Of a stretch of 64,000 nt of DNA, positions 23,291 to 34,365 are shown piece after piece (the first letter of the stretch is position 1; each line of letters begins with the position of its first letter). Both the position numbers and the translations under genes were made by a program. Source of the stretch: Mesodorylaimus sp. YZB2_4 (lineage: Eukaryota; Nematoda; Enoplea; Dorylaimida; Dorylaimidae); NCBI GenBank assembly GCA_030248295.1, contig JASANH010000918.1, positions 1 through 64,000 of the forward strand, read 5' to 3'. The notes below the pieces were generated by a model. It saw nothing but the letters and a program-made list of their open reading frames with translations. It was not told the origin of the DNA and ran no database searches.

Positions 23291-24220
23291 ATGGCTGCTT
23301 CTCATGCGTTCTACATCGCCTTTGGTGTAATTGGCCTCTTTGCCAATATTCTGGTCGCAGTGGCCATCCATCTGGACAAGAAGATGAAGAATACCACCTA
23401 CCGCTTCATGGTCCAGTTGGCCATTGCCGACGGCTGCCTGGTGTTTGGTCTGCTGCTCGGACCCAGCGTCACCTTGTCACTGGGACAGGACCTAAGCGCA
23501 GACTCCACGTTGGGAAAGATATTCGCCTACTTCAACGGTGTCGGCTACCACGCCGCTGTGCTGTTCATGATCCTGGTCTCGTTCAGTCGATGGGTCTACT
23601 TTGCCCGCAGGCAGTCATTGGACACCTTCTTCGGCAAGCACCAGCACAGGGGTCTGTGCGTGTGCGCCTGGGTGTTCTCGCTGGCACTCGTCTCACCTTT
23701 CCTCTACTACCCCAATGCATTCACGTTCATAGCAGACAGCGGGGTGTACACCTACACCAACAGCACGTACGGGTACACTGCGCAGTTACTGGATCAGGCG
23801 GTCAATACAGCGGCCTCGCTCCTTCAAATATTCTTCAACGTCCTATCAATCGTGTGGATAGCGCATTTGCGGAAACAGGTGATGACGCCGGAGTTGCAAG
23901 CTGCCAATAAGCAGGAGATGAAGTTGTTTGCACTGTGCGCCATAGACTCCACGGTGTACTGCCTGCTCATCGCTGTCCATTTCTACGCCCTCTACGGGCC
24001 ACCCAGCCAGGCAGTGGGTGTCGCATTGGAGGTACTTTTCCTCCTCAACCACGTGGACTGTGCTGTGTTGTACCTGTGCTTTAACAGGAAACTAAGGTCA
24101 GGCATCGTAGGCTTCACTAAAACGCACGTTTTTAGAATGACTTGGCAAGTACATACCAGTCCGGTGTCCAAAATTGGAGCTGGCAGTGGAGTTAGGACGG
24201 CGACAAATGCGAATAGGTGA
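23291..24220 (+). CDS. Orphan rhodopsin-like 7TM receptor, tandem copy 1
   Basis: An intronless frame of 309 residues starts at MAASHAFYIAFG, the start shared with the second copy. Seven hydrophobic helices are visible. TM1 is near residues 5-28 and TM2 contains MVQLAIADGCLVFGLLLG. TM3 ends in FSRWVYFA where class A receptors have DRY. TM4 is followed by SPFLYYPNAF and an ECL2 with the glycosylation site NSTYGYT. TM5 is LLQIFFNVLSIVWI, TM6 follows KQEMKLFALCAIDS, and TM7 is HVDCAVLYLCFNRKLR, an unusual stand-in for NPxxY. An acceptor-like TTGTTTCAG ends at 23231, so a 5' non-coding or short coding exon is possible. The ligand is unknown. Confidence 0.88.
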   Translation: MAASHAFYIAFGVIGLFANILVAVAIHLDKKMKNTTYRFMVQLAIADGCLVFGLLLGPSVTLSLGQDLSADSTLGKIFAYFNGVGYHAAVLFMILVSFSRWVYFARRQSLDTFFGKHQHRGLCVCAWVFSLALVSPFLYYPNAFTFIADSGVYTYTNSTYGYTAQLLDQAVNTAASLLQIFFNVLSIVWIAHLRKQVMTPELQAANKQEMKLFALCAIDSTVYCLLIAVHFYALYGPPSQAVGVALEVLFLLNHVDCAVLYLCFNRKLRSGIVGFTKTHVFRMTWQVHTSPVSKIGAGSGVRTATNANR

Positions 24221-24447
24221 TGTTATGCTGTGCCTGGGTTGTTGTGCATAGCGCTTATGAGTGTGTCGTAAATGCTCGAAAGCCCTCTCAAACAAGCTTG
24301 CGAGTAAGACCTTGGGATGGGATGCCCCTGAAATAGATTCAAGGCACTATATGGAAAGCCTGCATGCAAAGGTGAATAATTATCCTGAAAGCGGCGGAGC
24401 CTGTGATTGGTGCTGGGTTTGCCTGCTGGTGTGGCTGATGCTGTTGT

Positions 24448-24626
24448 TACTAGCAGCCCTGGCGGTTGGGAGTAATCGATACGCTCCCCTGGCTAGGACG
24501 TCAACCTCTCCGGTTGATGTTTCTAGGGCAAGTATACCCGCGAGACTTGCCTATCTCCAGTCGGAGTTATTGCCAAGAGACTTCGGTCTGGGCTATTCCC
24601 CGCCGCCTGGGTGCGCCAGTTACACT
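24448..24626 (-). mobile_element. GTAACC MITE copy
   Basis: Reverse-orientation copy recognised by GGGAGTAATCGATACGCTC, CGGTTGATGTTTC, CTCCAGTCGGAGTT and the terminal CGCCAGTTACAC. Confidence 0.75.
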
Positions 24627-25261
24627 ATGCACCCTGTTGGAGTGGAGCTAACCGTTGTGCTGGGTTGGTCAGAGATGGTCAGAGAGCTTGAGTGCAGTGT
24701 ACAGTACAATATCCACGTTGACCTCCTTGCCAGGTGTTTGCCTGATTGGGATCGAAACTATTTCACGCCCCCCTGCCAAAAACCAAGAGGTATCTTCATG
24801 GACTCTGACCGGCCAAGCTTTCAACCTTTCACAAATTAGAACCTGACTGAACTGCGAGTCGACAAGAGATCAGGCCAGAGCTTGATGTCATCTGCTGACG
24901 GGACGATTTCTCAGTTCCGTCGCAGTCAAATTGACATGTCGAGTCGGACTAGCCGAGGGCACTGGGTGCGTTTTTCAAGCACCAGGATCTGTCGATTCAA
25001 AACTAATGGACATCGCAGTGGCTTCAAGACGCTGACCCGATCAACCACACACTCATGCTGACGAATTAGGCACCCCGAGTGGAAAAGTGGTTATTTGGGT
25101 TGGGTTCGAAAAAGGTCAACTTCCGCAACCCAAGACCACCCTGTCTAAAAACCCGACCCAACCCAACCCAAAAACCCTAAAAAATGGGCTTGGTTTTGTG
25201 ACTCAATGTCGGACCTGGGGCGAACCTGACTGGTGATGCTCAGGCACTGCGACAAAGCAAA

Positions 25262-25410
25262 TAAACTATAGGTGTAGCCAGCACCCCTAGCGGTCGGGAG
25301 CAATCGATGTTCGGGTGGCGCGTCAACCTGTTCGGTTGATGTTTCGAGGTCAGGTATATATTCGCGAGACTTGACTACCACCAGCCGCCTGGGCGCGCTG
25401 GTTACACAGG
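25262..25410 (-). mobile_element. GTAACC MITE copy, truncated
   Basis: Reverse-orientation copy that keeps GGGAGCAATCGATG, TTCGGTTGATGTTTCG and the end CGCTGGTTACAC. Confidence 0.7.
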
Positions 25411-28122
25411 TGAGAATGGGCATGCTCTGCTTAGCATGAGTGAGGAAGACTGCGGCGTGAGGCAAGCTCCAGGACGCAATGAGCCAAACTGCTTCTTTTG
25501 TCCATCCTCAAGACCTCCAAGAATCAAGAGCAGCCCTGGGTGATGCTACGAATTGAATGGCACCACCCTATCGCTACAAATCGATGTTCGCATGTAAAAG
25601 TCTCAACCTTCCATGCGCTCACGATAATCGTCTGCAGTAAGTAGTGACTTGAGAGCAGTGATCTTGTCAATAGCTTAGTCAACACTGCCTCCACCGTGCG
25701 GGTTGGACTTCCCAGTTTCTGTTGCCCTGCAGAGCTCTTACCAAACTATTATAAAAAAAGGAAGGAAAGATGCGGGTATTGTTCAAATAAAACTCATCAT
25801 TTGTGTCAAACAGTCTTCAGTCAAGACCAGCGCCGACTTGGCATTGCGGCAGTAGTAGAAGGTGCCTCGGGACACTGTCACTTATGTTTCGCATTTTCCC
25901 ATTTGGATTGTCATCGACTCGTTGTTTCCGAAACTGCTTTTTACAATCGTCAAGAAAGAATGCCCTTCTCCAAAAAGGAAATCCAGTTTTTGAGAACAAC
26001 AGTGCGAGTATTTCAGCCTATTGCAGGAGGTATCGTGCATGCAGGGCACGTTTTCTGGCTGACAAACAGACGAATGCAACTAAAGCTTTCAGCACTCAGG
26101 AAACTTTGGATCAGGGAGTTCAACTACATAACACTCACCCCACCCCAGCTTCCACCCAGTTCCAAACCCTCGCGTTTGCTGCCCACCCATTAGATGTCCC
26201 TGTTGCTTATTGTTAGATGGTTATGAATGTAAGATGATGATCGCCCTTATAAACATGTCCCAGGGAGTTGTTTGGTCCATCTATATTCCGTATTTGAGCG
26301 ACAATTGACGCATAACAATGTGAAAATGCCAAAGTGAAAGAACAGAGCAAAATATCCTGTACTGTAAGTGGTCGAAGAGGTGGGTGGTACCTAATGAGAC
26401 TGTTCTCGCGCCTATGTTTCGGATTTCTAAACATGTGTTTGCCCTATCAGCCCGACATGGCCATCAGTGTAACATGCGAAGGCGGTTTCTGCTGCCAAGT
26501 CCTGGGTACTTCCTGGCACGAGTTAAGTGTTCGCGGGAGGTGCCTCTTGGGGTAGGACACGGTCTCATCGCAGGGTGAATAGAGTCCGTATACGAGTTTG
26601 TACATACTTAGCTATGGTGTCACGTAAAGCGACTGGCCAACATAACTGATATTTTTAGACTGCCGCTGTGACAGGCACGCTTTGTGTGCTTGGCTAATCA
26701 AAAAGTGTACCTGTTTTCATTAAACCTTGATTACGTGAGTGCACAAATCTGCTCTGTGCCCACAGATAAAGTGTTTTCTGGATTAGGGTGCATAACTGTG
26801 AAACCTAGCCATGCTAATGGAGTTTAGATAATGTCATGTTCAATATCCCTGCGCCCAGAGCCATAGAAAGTCAAAGCGGATTTATGAGCAGAATGCACCT
26901 GGAAAAACATGGGAAGACGTAGGTTCTTGACTTTTGTCATTGTCTTGTAGGTGTGTTTAGTCAGCGGAGAAAACAGTGCATGGCTGCCTCGACTGGCCGC
27001 CGCATACGCTCTTCCGACCTGGACACCTGCCTCGAGACTTTTTGTGAACCCGCTCCCCGCAGTATCTGCTCCAATGTGGGTTGTCCCGCCTATTACGGAA
27101 GGTTGGGGTCCCTATTTTTGCAGATGTAGAGGAAACCATGCGGGAACCAGTTGCATTCTAGGTTCGCCCCAGGGCTATCTGGGACTGACTAGAGGATGGC
27201 TCGAGCAAGGGCCGATCCCACGCGGTCCACGCACCTGTCATTTCATATCGTACAGTACTATGTATAGCCCAGGCTAAGGAGCACACATTTGGCAATCACT
27301 TTTACCCTAGGCGGGAGTCGAACCCTTCCCTCTAAGTGGGCACCGGATAATCTTATCCAAGCCTGTTGCAACCAGCTGCTGCTGGGATGACGATTTTGCG
27401 AAAAGGCCAGTCAGTAGGCACATAATCGGATAAGGGCACATTTGGAGTGACCACTCAGGCCCACCCTTCAGCCAGCTCCAAAACGATAGTTAGTGCCCGC
27501 TAAGTCACACACGCATATTACACCGCCCAGCACTCTTTGATACCTTTGTTCAGTTTTATTCGATTGACTTTATTCGATGATTCGCGTGCACATAACCAAG
27601 CTAAGTAAACACGAACCTGCGGATCACAGCGCACAATCGAATTGGCGGGAATTCAAAAACACAATGATTGTCTGATGTATAGAGTGCTTGGATGATCAAA
27701 TAGGGCTTTAACCAATGTCGTTGAGAGAGAGAGCTTTACAGTAAATCATAACATTAAGTTGAAGAAAAGGAATGATTTTGAGTGTTTTTCTCTCGGCATA
27801 GAAAGCGAATCAGAAAATGTTAGGCTTAGGCCTCTAATATTATTTTCCTCGCCCAAAAACCTTATCAACTTGCACCATTTATCTGATACTGATCTCTTGG
27901 CAAGCCCTCCTGAGACGGTCATTACGCATGCACAGGCCGCTTGACGTCAGAGTGAAATGAGAAGAGCGAAAGGTACAGCTAACCGTTTTGCATACCTGAA
28001 CGGATAAGTGAGTCCGTGTTCGAAAATGACAGAAGGGCTGTCCAGACTTCTAGTATCAGTTTGATGTCTGAGCCAATCTTGGACAGGTGCTCAGTTACAC
28101 AGCTCTCCATACCATAACTACC

Positions 28123-29055
28123 ATGGCCGCATCGCACACGTTCTACATCGCTTTCGGGGCTGTGGGGCTCCTGTTGAATATCACAGTAGCTTTGGCCATC
28201 CATTTTGACAAGCAGATGAAGAATGCCACCTACAAGTTCATGGTCCAGTTGGCCGTTGCAGACGCGTGGCTGGTGCTGGGTCTCCTGTTCGGGCCTAGCA
28301 TAGCCTTGTTAGCCGGGTACGACCTGACGGCCGATAGCGTGCTGGGCAAGATATTCGCCTACTGTAATGGGTTCGGATATCACGGAGCAGTCTTGTTCAT
28401 GGTCATGGTGGCGTTCAGTCGATGGGTCTATTTCGCACAGAAACAAGCAACGGAAAAGATTTTTGGCAAACCGAAGCACAAGATCATGTGTGTGAGTATT
28501 TGGGTGTTTGTACTTGCTTTCATTTCTCCTTTCCTCTATTATCCCAATGCATTCTCGCTCATACCCGATAGCGGATTGTACACGTTCAGCAATAGCACGT
28601 ACGGATATACATTGCAGACATTTGATGAGATCGTGAATGTGCTGGCTGTCTTTTTACAAGTTTTGTTTAATTTGTTGTCCAGTTTTTGGATTGTGAAAAT
28701 GCGCAAGCAGGTGTTGACTCCAGAATTACAGGCTAGGAATAAACAAGAATTGAAATTGTTTCTGTTGTGTGTCATCGACTCGTCCGTGTATTGTCTGCTC
28801 ATTGCTTTGCACTATTATTCTTTGTACAGCCCACCCAGCCAGGTGGTAGGTGTCGTCTTGGAAGCACTCTTTCTCTTGAACCACGTAGACTGTGCACTTT
28901 TGTATTTATGTTTCAATAGGAAGCTGAGATCGAGTATTGTCATTTTTGCCAAGACTCAAGTCCTCAGGGCCACGGGGCAAGTGAATACGAGTCCTGTGTC
29001 CAGAGTTGGTGCGAGCAGTGGCCAGAGGACAGCGACGAATGGCCATGTTAGGTGA
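28123..29055 (+). CDS. Orphan rhodopsin-like 7TM receptor, tandem copy 2
   Basis: An intronless frame of 310 residues beginning MAASHTFYIAFG is clearly the paralogue of the gene at 23291. The two align end to end without large gaps and share MKNATYKFMVQLAVADAW, FSRWVYFAQ, SPFLYYPNAF, NSTYGYT, LLNHVDCALLYLCFNRKLR and the C-terminal NTSPVSRVGA. SRW replaces DRY and DCALLY replaces NPxxY in both copies, so these are family features rather than damage. The GC level and the codon choices (more AT in this copy around TM5-TM6) differ, which suggests the duplication is not recent. The longer frame from 28087 adds codons with no counterpart in copy 1. Confidence 0.88.
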   Translation: MAASHTFYIAFGAVGLLLNITVALAIHFDKQMKNATYKFMVQLAVADAWLVLGLLFGPSIALLAGYDLTADSVLGKIFAYCNGFGYHGAVLFMVMVAFSRWVYFAQKQATEKIFGKPKHKIMCVSIWVFVLAFISPFLYYPNAFSLIPDSGLYTFSNSTYGYTLQTFDEIVNVLAVFLQVLFNLLSSFWIVKMRKQVLTPELQARNKQELKLFLLCVIDSSVYCLLIALHYYSLYSPPSQVVGVVLEALFLLNHVDCALLYLCFNRKLRSSIVIFAKTQVLRATGQVNTSPVSRVGASSGQRTATNGHVR

Positions 29056-29654
29056 GGTACTGATAGACTGAACGACATGTATGCTGATGAGGGTACCAGT
29101 GTGTTTGTCCATGTAGCGCATGTATGTGCTTGTGAAAACGTGTGCACTGGCCGCTCTGCGAGCCTATACTGAGCACGCACATGGCTATTTATCTCATTAT
29201 CAGTGGTGTTTGCTCTCTGTAAGCGTCCTAGTGCATACAGCAGTCCTAAAATGGGGACTACTGTACGTGGGTGTTCCACTGTACGACCCTGTAATTGGAT
29301 TTACATAAAATATGAGCTTGGATAATGTTATGCGCCGGGAGAGACGGATCATGCCAACAGATAACAAGATTTTATCGAAACTGGTCAACCTGACTTTACG
29401 CACGAAAACATTTTGCACCAGAAGTGTGTTCTTTTAAAGATTATACTTCATTCTTCACTTAGTTTCATGCATTCATTGGGGGGGGGGGGGGGGGGGGGGG
29501 CGGGCCCCCCCAACGCAAACGCAAAAATACATTGATCGCTAAACAACCCTGCAAAAAAACAGGAAACACTCGATAACTTTTAAATTCTAAGCAGTAGTGG
29601 TTTATTTGGTGATCTGTGTAAAGACTTGATCAATTGCATTAATTTGAGTTGGCT

Positions 29655-29800
29655 TGGGTCGTGGCCTAGCGAGTTAAGGCGTCTGCCTCTAACGCTGGGT
29701 GCACACTTACAGGTGAGGGTTCGACTCCGCCTGGGTTAAAAATGATTGTGTTCCTTAGCCCTCGAGTGCGTTGTAGGGTGCTTGGCTATGGAAATCCGAC
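29655..29800 (+). mobile_element. tRNA-derived SINE
   Basis: The head has a box A-like TGGCCTAGCGAGTTAAGG and a box B GGGTTCGACTCC separated by a Leu/Ser-type long variable arm. The shared body TGTGTTCCTTAG...CTCGAGTGCG follows. The acceptor stem does not pair, so it is not a functional tRNA. Copies of the same layout are at 30680 and 53852. Confidence 0.75.
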
Positions 29801-29915
29801 TGGAGTAAGGCAAGTCTCGCGGCTAGAAACATCAACTGGAGAAGTTGACGTCTCCCAGCCAGGGGAGGTGTCGATCTGCCGACCGCCAGGGGTGGATGCT
29901 GGTTACATAACGTAT
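29760..29915 (+). mobile_element. GTAACC MITE copy abutting the SINE tail
   Basis: It keeps CCGACTGGAGTAAGGCAAG, GAAACATCAACTGG, GTTGACGTCTCCCAGCCAGG and the terminal GGTTACAT. Its 5' end is missing and appears fused to the SINE body. Confidence 0.7.
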
Positions 29916-30484
29916 GGTATGACACTTTCTCGATTGACTCTGCCGTTAGGTGCCTGTTTGGTTTCTATTTCTATTCTATTTCTATTTCTATTTATCTATA
30001 TTATTGAAGAATCCTCCAATATCCATTTTAGATTTGGTACATAAAACTTTGCTGGACCCGCACATGGCGCTATTAAAGGCACCTTGCCATACCTGCAGCA
30101 TCAAGATGCATTCAATCCTCCACGTCCTATTGCAAGCCTGGCTAAGCTGCGACTTCTCGCTGGGTGAAGGAATAAACCATTGGCAGGCCAGAAATAGTAT
30201 GTCTTGGAGATATCGAACACTTAAGCATGTCGGGCCAACATTTCTAGAAAATTGAGGCTGACTCGGCCAAGCCTGCTTTTGTCTTCAAGCACATTATCTC
30301 CAAGGTCTCTCGGCAGCATTATTTCCTGATTTGATTGCGTTTGAAAAGACATAACAGTACGAACAGGGGGTGCTCAGCAGGGAACGACAGCAGTTACTAA
30401 TTTGAGTAGCATCGGAAAATGTTCAAAAAGATTTGTCGTAAATTGCATACGTGAGGTTCTAGTGGCTTTTTACTCAAAATAGCT

Positions 30485-30678
30485 GTAACCAAGCCTGGCA
30501 GGCGTAGGAGGGAGGTGGCCGACTAAATTCAGATGGACAAAAACACCGACTGGAGTAGGCAAGTTTTACGACTATACCTACGGCTGAAACATCAACCCGA
30601 GAGGCTGACGTCTACCAGCCAGGGGAGAGTATCGATTACTCTTTCCCACTCGCCATGGCCTACCAGGCGCGAGGTTAC
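30485..30678 (+). mobile_element. GTAACC MITE copy, full length
   Basis: A 194-bp copy from GTAACCAAGCCTGGCAGG to CTACCAGGCGCGAGGTTAC with inverted ends, very similar to the 18089 copy. A tRNA-derived SINE begins directly after it. Confidence 0.88.
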
Positions 30679-30679
30679 A

Positions 30680-30845
30680 TGGCCCTGGGTCGTGGCCTAG
30701 CGGTGGCGTCTGCTCTCACGCTGGGTGCGCACTTACAGGGGAGGGTTCGACTCCCACCTGGGTAAAAGGTGATTGCCGATATGTGTTCCTTAGAACTCGA
30801 GTGCGCTGTGTGGTTCTTGCTTTGATAAAGTATGACATGACATAG
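30680..30845 (+). mobile_element. tRNA-derived SINE
   Basis: Second copy of the family: GGGTCGTGGCCTAGCGG, box B GGGTTCGACTCCC, then GTGTTCCTTAGAACTCGAG and a GACATGACATAG-like tail. It lies immediately downstream of a MITE, the reverse of the order at 29655-29915. Confidence 0.75.
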
Positions 30846-32312
30846 CCACTGGTCAGTGTGACCAATCGTCTGCTGGAACACCCACACTGAAGGCTCCATA
30901 GGCTGTGGTTCAAGTAGAGTGAACGTTTGTAAGCCTCGAACCAGCTGAGCTCCTTATACAGGCAGACTAGCCTACACGGGTCTCCGCAGGTCCGAATCAT
31001 TCTCTGCCAGAGGGGTGCGTGCGGGTATAAGCATCGATGCATGTTAATGGTGTAATGTACAGTTGGCATGTAATGCACAAAACTTCGCTAGTACAGTATG
31101 TACTTCGGGCATACAAAGCATGTTTCTTTGTTTTTCCAGGAGCATTCTTCTTTGCGGGTTTGGCTATATGGACCATGACATTATTTAAACAACGTTAACA
31201 TAACTACTTTTCATGGGCCCTAATCATGAAAGCGCCTTATTGGATGGGTACAGAGCAGAAGATGTTGTGCACTGACGTAGTTAAGTGAAAGGGCTCTTTT
31301 CGACTAGCTAAGTTCATAAAACGTGCCTGTCACTGCAGCATCCTAAAAATATCAATTATTGGCTGTTTCTTACGTGGTCGTCATTGCCAAGAATTCTGAC
31401 TCCCTATTCTCTCTGTGATCATACCCATGTATTTCTACGACGAACGTCCCTGAAAGAGGAACCCTCCACAGACTCTACTCGTGCTAGGCGAATATTCAGG
31501 ACAGAGGGCTGACAATGAGTGCTATTGTGCGGGCTGATATGAGGCCATACGAACACGACCGTAAACTGGGTTCGACCAGAAGACGACTTTTATGATGGCG
31601 GGGGAGTCAAGCACAGTACGACGTCGTTTATGCACTAGATATTCTGAGTTTGCTCTCGCAGGCTGGTTGGTTGCTGTTACACCACGGGTTCCCTGGCGGG
31701 ACGTGGTGTACAGTGGAAGATGGTACCCAGTCGGAGCGGAGCATCGAGGTTCGGCTAGTATGGCACACATGCAAGCTAGAGGAATGAAGCACCTGCTGTG
31801 CGAGGCCCGAGTCTGAATTGCTTGGGGCGATATTCTAATATTCGTGAGGGACTTTCGAAAAGCACGGATCCAGCTTTGAGAGAGACTCCAAACTCAAGGT
31901 TTCATCCTAGGACACCGACTTCCACGGACGATAGAGGGTGGCATGTTGGTGTTGGACAGCCGAGACCGTCTCCTCGTTTGTCTTGCATCTGTCCACTCTC
32001 ACGCGATAAGCCACGCTCTGATGAAACTGTTTTATCGCTGTTTTGGGAGCCTGAGCACATGAAATACGAGTATAGCCGCACACGTTGTTTTTGTCATAAA
32101 ACAAACATTTTTACTGACATTGGAGAATTTGGAAAATCTCGACAGTTTTCTTAGTGCTCCTTTTGAGAAAAAATTTTTCAGGAATGGTATTGTGCCATGA
32201 TGTTTTGAGTGGCTATGAAATTGAAAGTAGAACTTTAACTTTGCAAGAGGGCCTCGTATTATCTGTTTTCTTTGGGTTTGTGCGCGGCCGTTTGGTGCAA
32301 GTGGCTCTGACA

Positions 32313-32356
32313 CATGGCTATACTATATGTGATTTATCACATATAGTATAGCCATG
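32313..32356. repeat. Perfect 21-bp hairpin with a 2-nt loop
   Basis: The arm CATGGCTATACTATATGTGAT (32313-32333) is followed by TT and its exact reverse complement (32336-32356). Outside it, GCGCGGC-type words also face each other (32283 and 32365), so the palindrome may extend with mismatches. This looks like the closed head-to-head centre of an inverted element. A small-RNA precursor is less likely because the loop is so short. Confidence 0.8.
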
Positions 32357-33094
32357 CTCTGACAGCCGCGCACACTTGGTTCGCTAGTCCAAGCCGTAGG
32401 CAGGCATTCAAGCACCCTATGACTGCTACAGTAGGATTTCAAAAGGAGGACAAGGCGCAATTTGATAAAAAGGAGAATTTTTTTAAATAGAAAACAGTTT
32501 CTAGCTACGCAACTCAAATAAACCAACAAGTTTCAAAAGTGAGACTAGACAATTAGCGACGCAAAAGGCAAATTCTGGATACTTTCCAATATAAACACCT
32601 GATGAGTTGCCCGAGACGCTTATGTTCTCACTTATTACACTAGAGTACAAAAGTTTGTTTCGGTGCAGCCTAAACTACGAGCTTATTATTTGTAACCATG
32701 TTGCTATAGGTGAAATAAGCAATAAATACGGAAATGTAACTGCTTGTTTTGATGGCTATTCTGGTACAGGCATGGCCCAAACTGTGACTTGAAAGTTTTA
32801 CCTTCATGCCTTATCAATATAGATATGATAAGTCTTATCGAGCTATGGTCTTTTCAGATATCTAACGAAACAGAATGTCAGAAGAAGCAGCAATGAAACA
32901 AAAAGTGCATGCTACACGGTCAGATCGGCGATCGGCCAGATTCCACACTACAATTTGTGCTTGAACATGTATCCTAAGGCATGGCCACAGTGGTGACGTG
33001 CACTGCGCCAATCATAATCTCGAAATAATAAGCAAAACTTGACAAGAGCAATAATATCGACCTGCCACTCACCCAGTTGGTACCTACTGTAGCA

Positions 33095-33195
33095 GCGGTA
33101 ACTACCGTAGCAGCGCTACCTACCGTAGCAGCGCTACCTACCGTAGCAGCGCTACCTACCGTAGCAGCGCTACCTACCGTAGCAGCGCTACCTTC
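33095..33195 (+). repeat. 18-bp tandem repeat, about five units
   Basis: The unit CTACCGTAGCAGCGCTAC is repeated almost exactly. Its length is a multiple of three, so the minus strand stays open as a Gly-Ser-Ala-Ala-Thr-Val repeat. Nothing around it supports a real gene. Confidence 0.85.
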
Positions 33196-34365
33196 AGGAC
33201 GATAATCGTGATCGAGCAACCTCTGCATCTTATAATATAAGAGAGAAAGATGTTTCAGAAGCGTTCAGAATGTCAAAGGCTTGCTCCTGTCGGAGTTTTT
33301 GTCAAGCCGACTGCGGTCAGCCACACTCCGTCCTGCACTTGCCAGCTTTGGTTTGTTAGCAACACTAGCGCTGCACGTTCCTATTCGAGGGCACTGCAGC
33401 TAAAGAGGGTGTAAAAGATTCCTATGGAGAACCTTTTTTCCATTTCCAGCCTACCGTAGCGGTCGCCCGACCTCTGATGTCTTCGCTTTTGAAAATAGCG
33501 CTGAGGACTGATGGTGAGTGTTGGTGCTCTGCAGCCAGATTACTGTGTGGCCTCCGCATTGCAACAAGATTAGGTTAAGGCATTTATTAATGATAGAACA
33601 ACAAAAACAGATGGGTAATTATGACCTGATATATAAGCATTATGCACCATTTACTTCTCCACGTGCAATTAACTCAATCAAATTACAACAAATAACATCT
33701 TTCCTGAGTGGGGATTGAGCCCTCGTCCTGGAACAGCTCAAGCAGTTGACAGCAGAACCATTGTGAGCCTCTTTGCTTTTGCAAAGCTTCAGCCGTTTTT
33801 GGTGTGACTTATAGTCAGAGCCTTCAATGATTACAGGATTTTTGTCAAGTGCATACTTTTCTGGCATTTACGTATTTCGCTAAGAAATTGTTTCTTCAAG
33901 TCTCATTTTTGTAGAATCTTTTATAAATACAGTAAAAGAACCCCATATTTTTGGGAACTGATTCCAGGGATTGCGATCGATAGTTGCGCTACCTATTTGC
34001 ATCAGATACCGCTTCCACCTACAGCATCTGTGCTCGTACATACTATAAACTACACCACATGTTGCAAACGCCAGTTCCAGCCATCGCCATGCTGGGTCAA
34101 CTATAGCTGTTTCCAATGATTCATTTCAGTACAAGCGATGGCCTGGTTTGCAAGGAAGATGTACTCGTGCCTGCAATCGCTTATAGCTACACTATTTCTA
34201 GCTCAGCTGAATACGTGTTTTTGGCATAATTGCTTCGTCAGTAATGGGTGCTTATCCCTAAACCTACTGCAGACAAGCTTAAACAATTGGAAGCAGAGAC
34301 TAATATTTGAATATCGCATACCACAAAGTTCGCTCACTCTACAACCTGAGCCTGCTGCAGCGACG

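Larger units (their letters stand above)
24221..28122. other. Spacer between the two tandem 7TM genes; MITE copies, no clear gene
   Basis: It contains MITE relics at about 24448-24626 and 25262-25410, a run of ACCCAACCC-type words near 25100-25180, and a tRNA B-box-like segment (GGGAGTCGAACCC, minus) near 27313. A Cys-rich stretch at 26950-27130 can be read as SICSNVGCPAYYGR-type coding but has no partner exons. The open frame 25696-26193 has several cysteines (RCGYC, HCHLCF) and resembles no family I can name. Confidence 0.5.
29056..34365. other. Repeat-rich spacer before the peptidase array
   Basis: It holds a 23-base poly-G run (29478-29500), two tRNA-derived SINEs, two MITEs, a perfect hairpin at 32313-32356 and an 18-bp tandem repeat at 33095-33195. 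Those repeats are listed separately. I see no credible gene. The open frame running into the peptidase from 34138 has no signal peptide and is better read as 5' flank. Confidence 0.55.

Noticed and set aside
24261-24839. 192-codon plus-strand open frame with a Leu-rich segment
   Set aside because: About 180 bp of it is a reverse-orientation MITE copy. No homologue follows the second tandem receptor and no domain is present.
25696-26193. Possible transposase zinc domain (RCGYC...HCHLCF)
   Set aside because: Cysteine spacing does not match the piggyBac or other finger patterns I know, and two overlapping frames are equally open.
29655-30770. Functional tRNA genes at 29655 and 30680
   Set aside because: Boxes A and B are present, but the acceptor stem does not pair and the same body sequence follows each copy, so they are SINEs.
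32974-33228. Minus-strand protein with a Gly-Ser-Ala-Ala-Thr-Val repeat
   Set aside because: It is only the translation of an 18-bp tandem repeat, with no start context, signal peptide or flanking exons.
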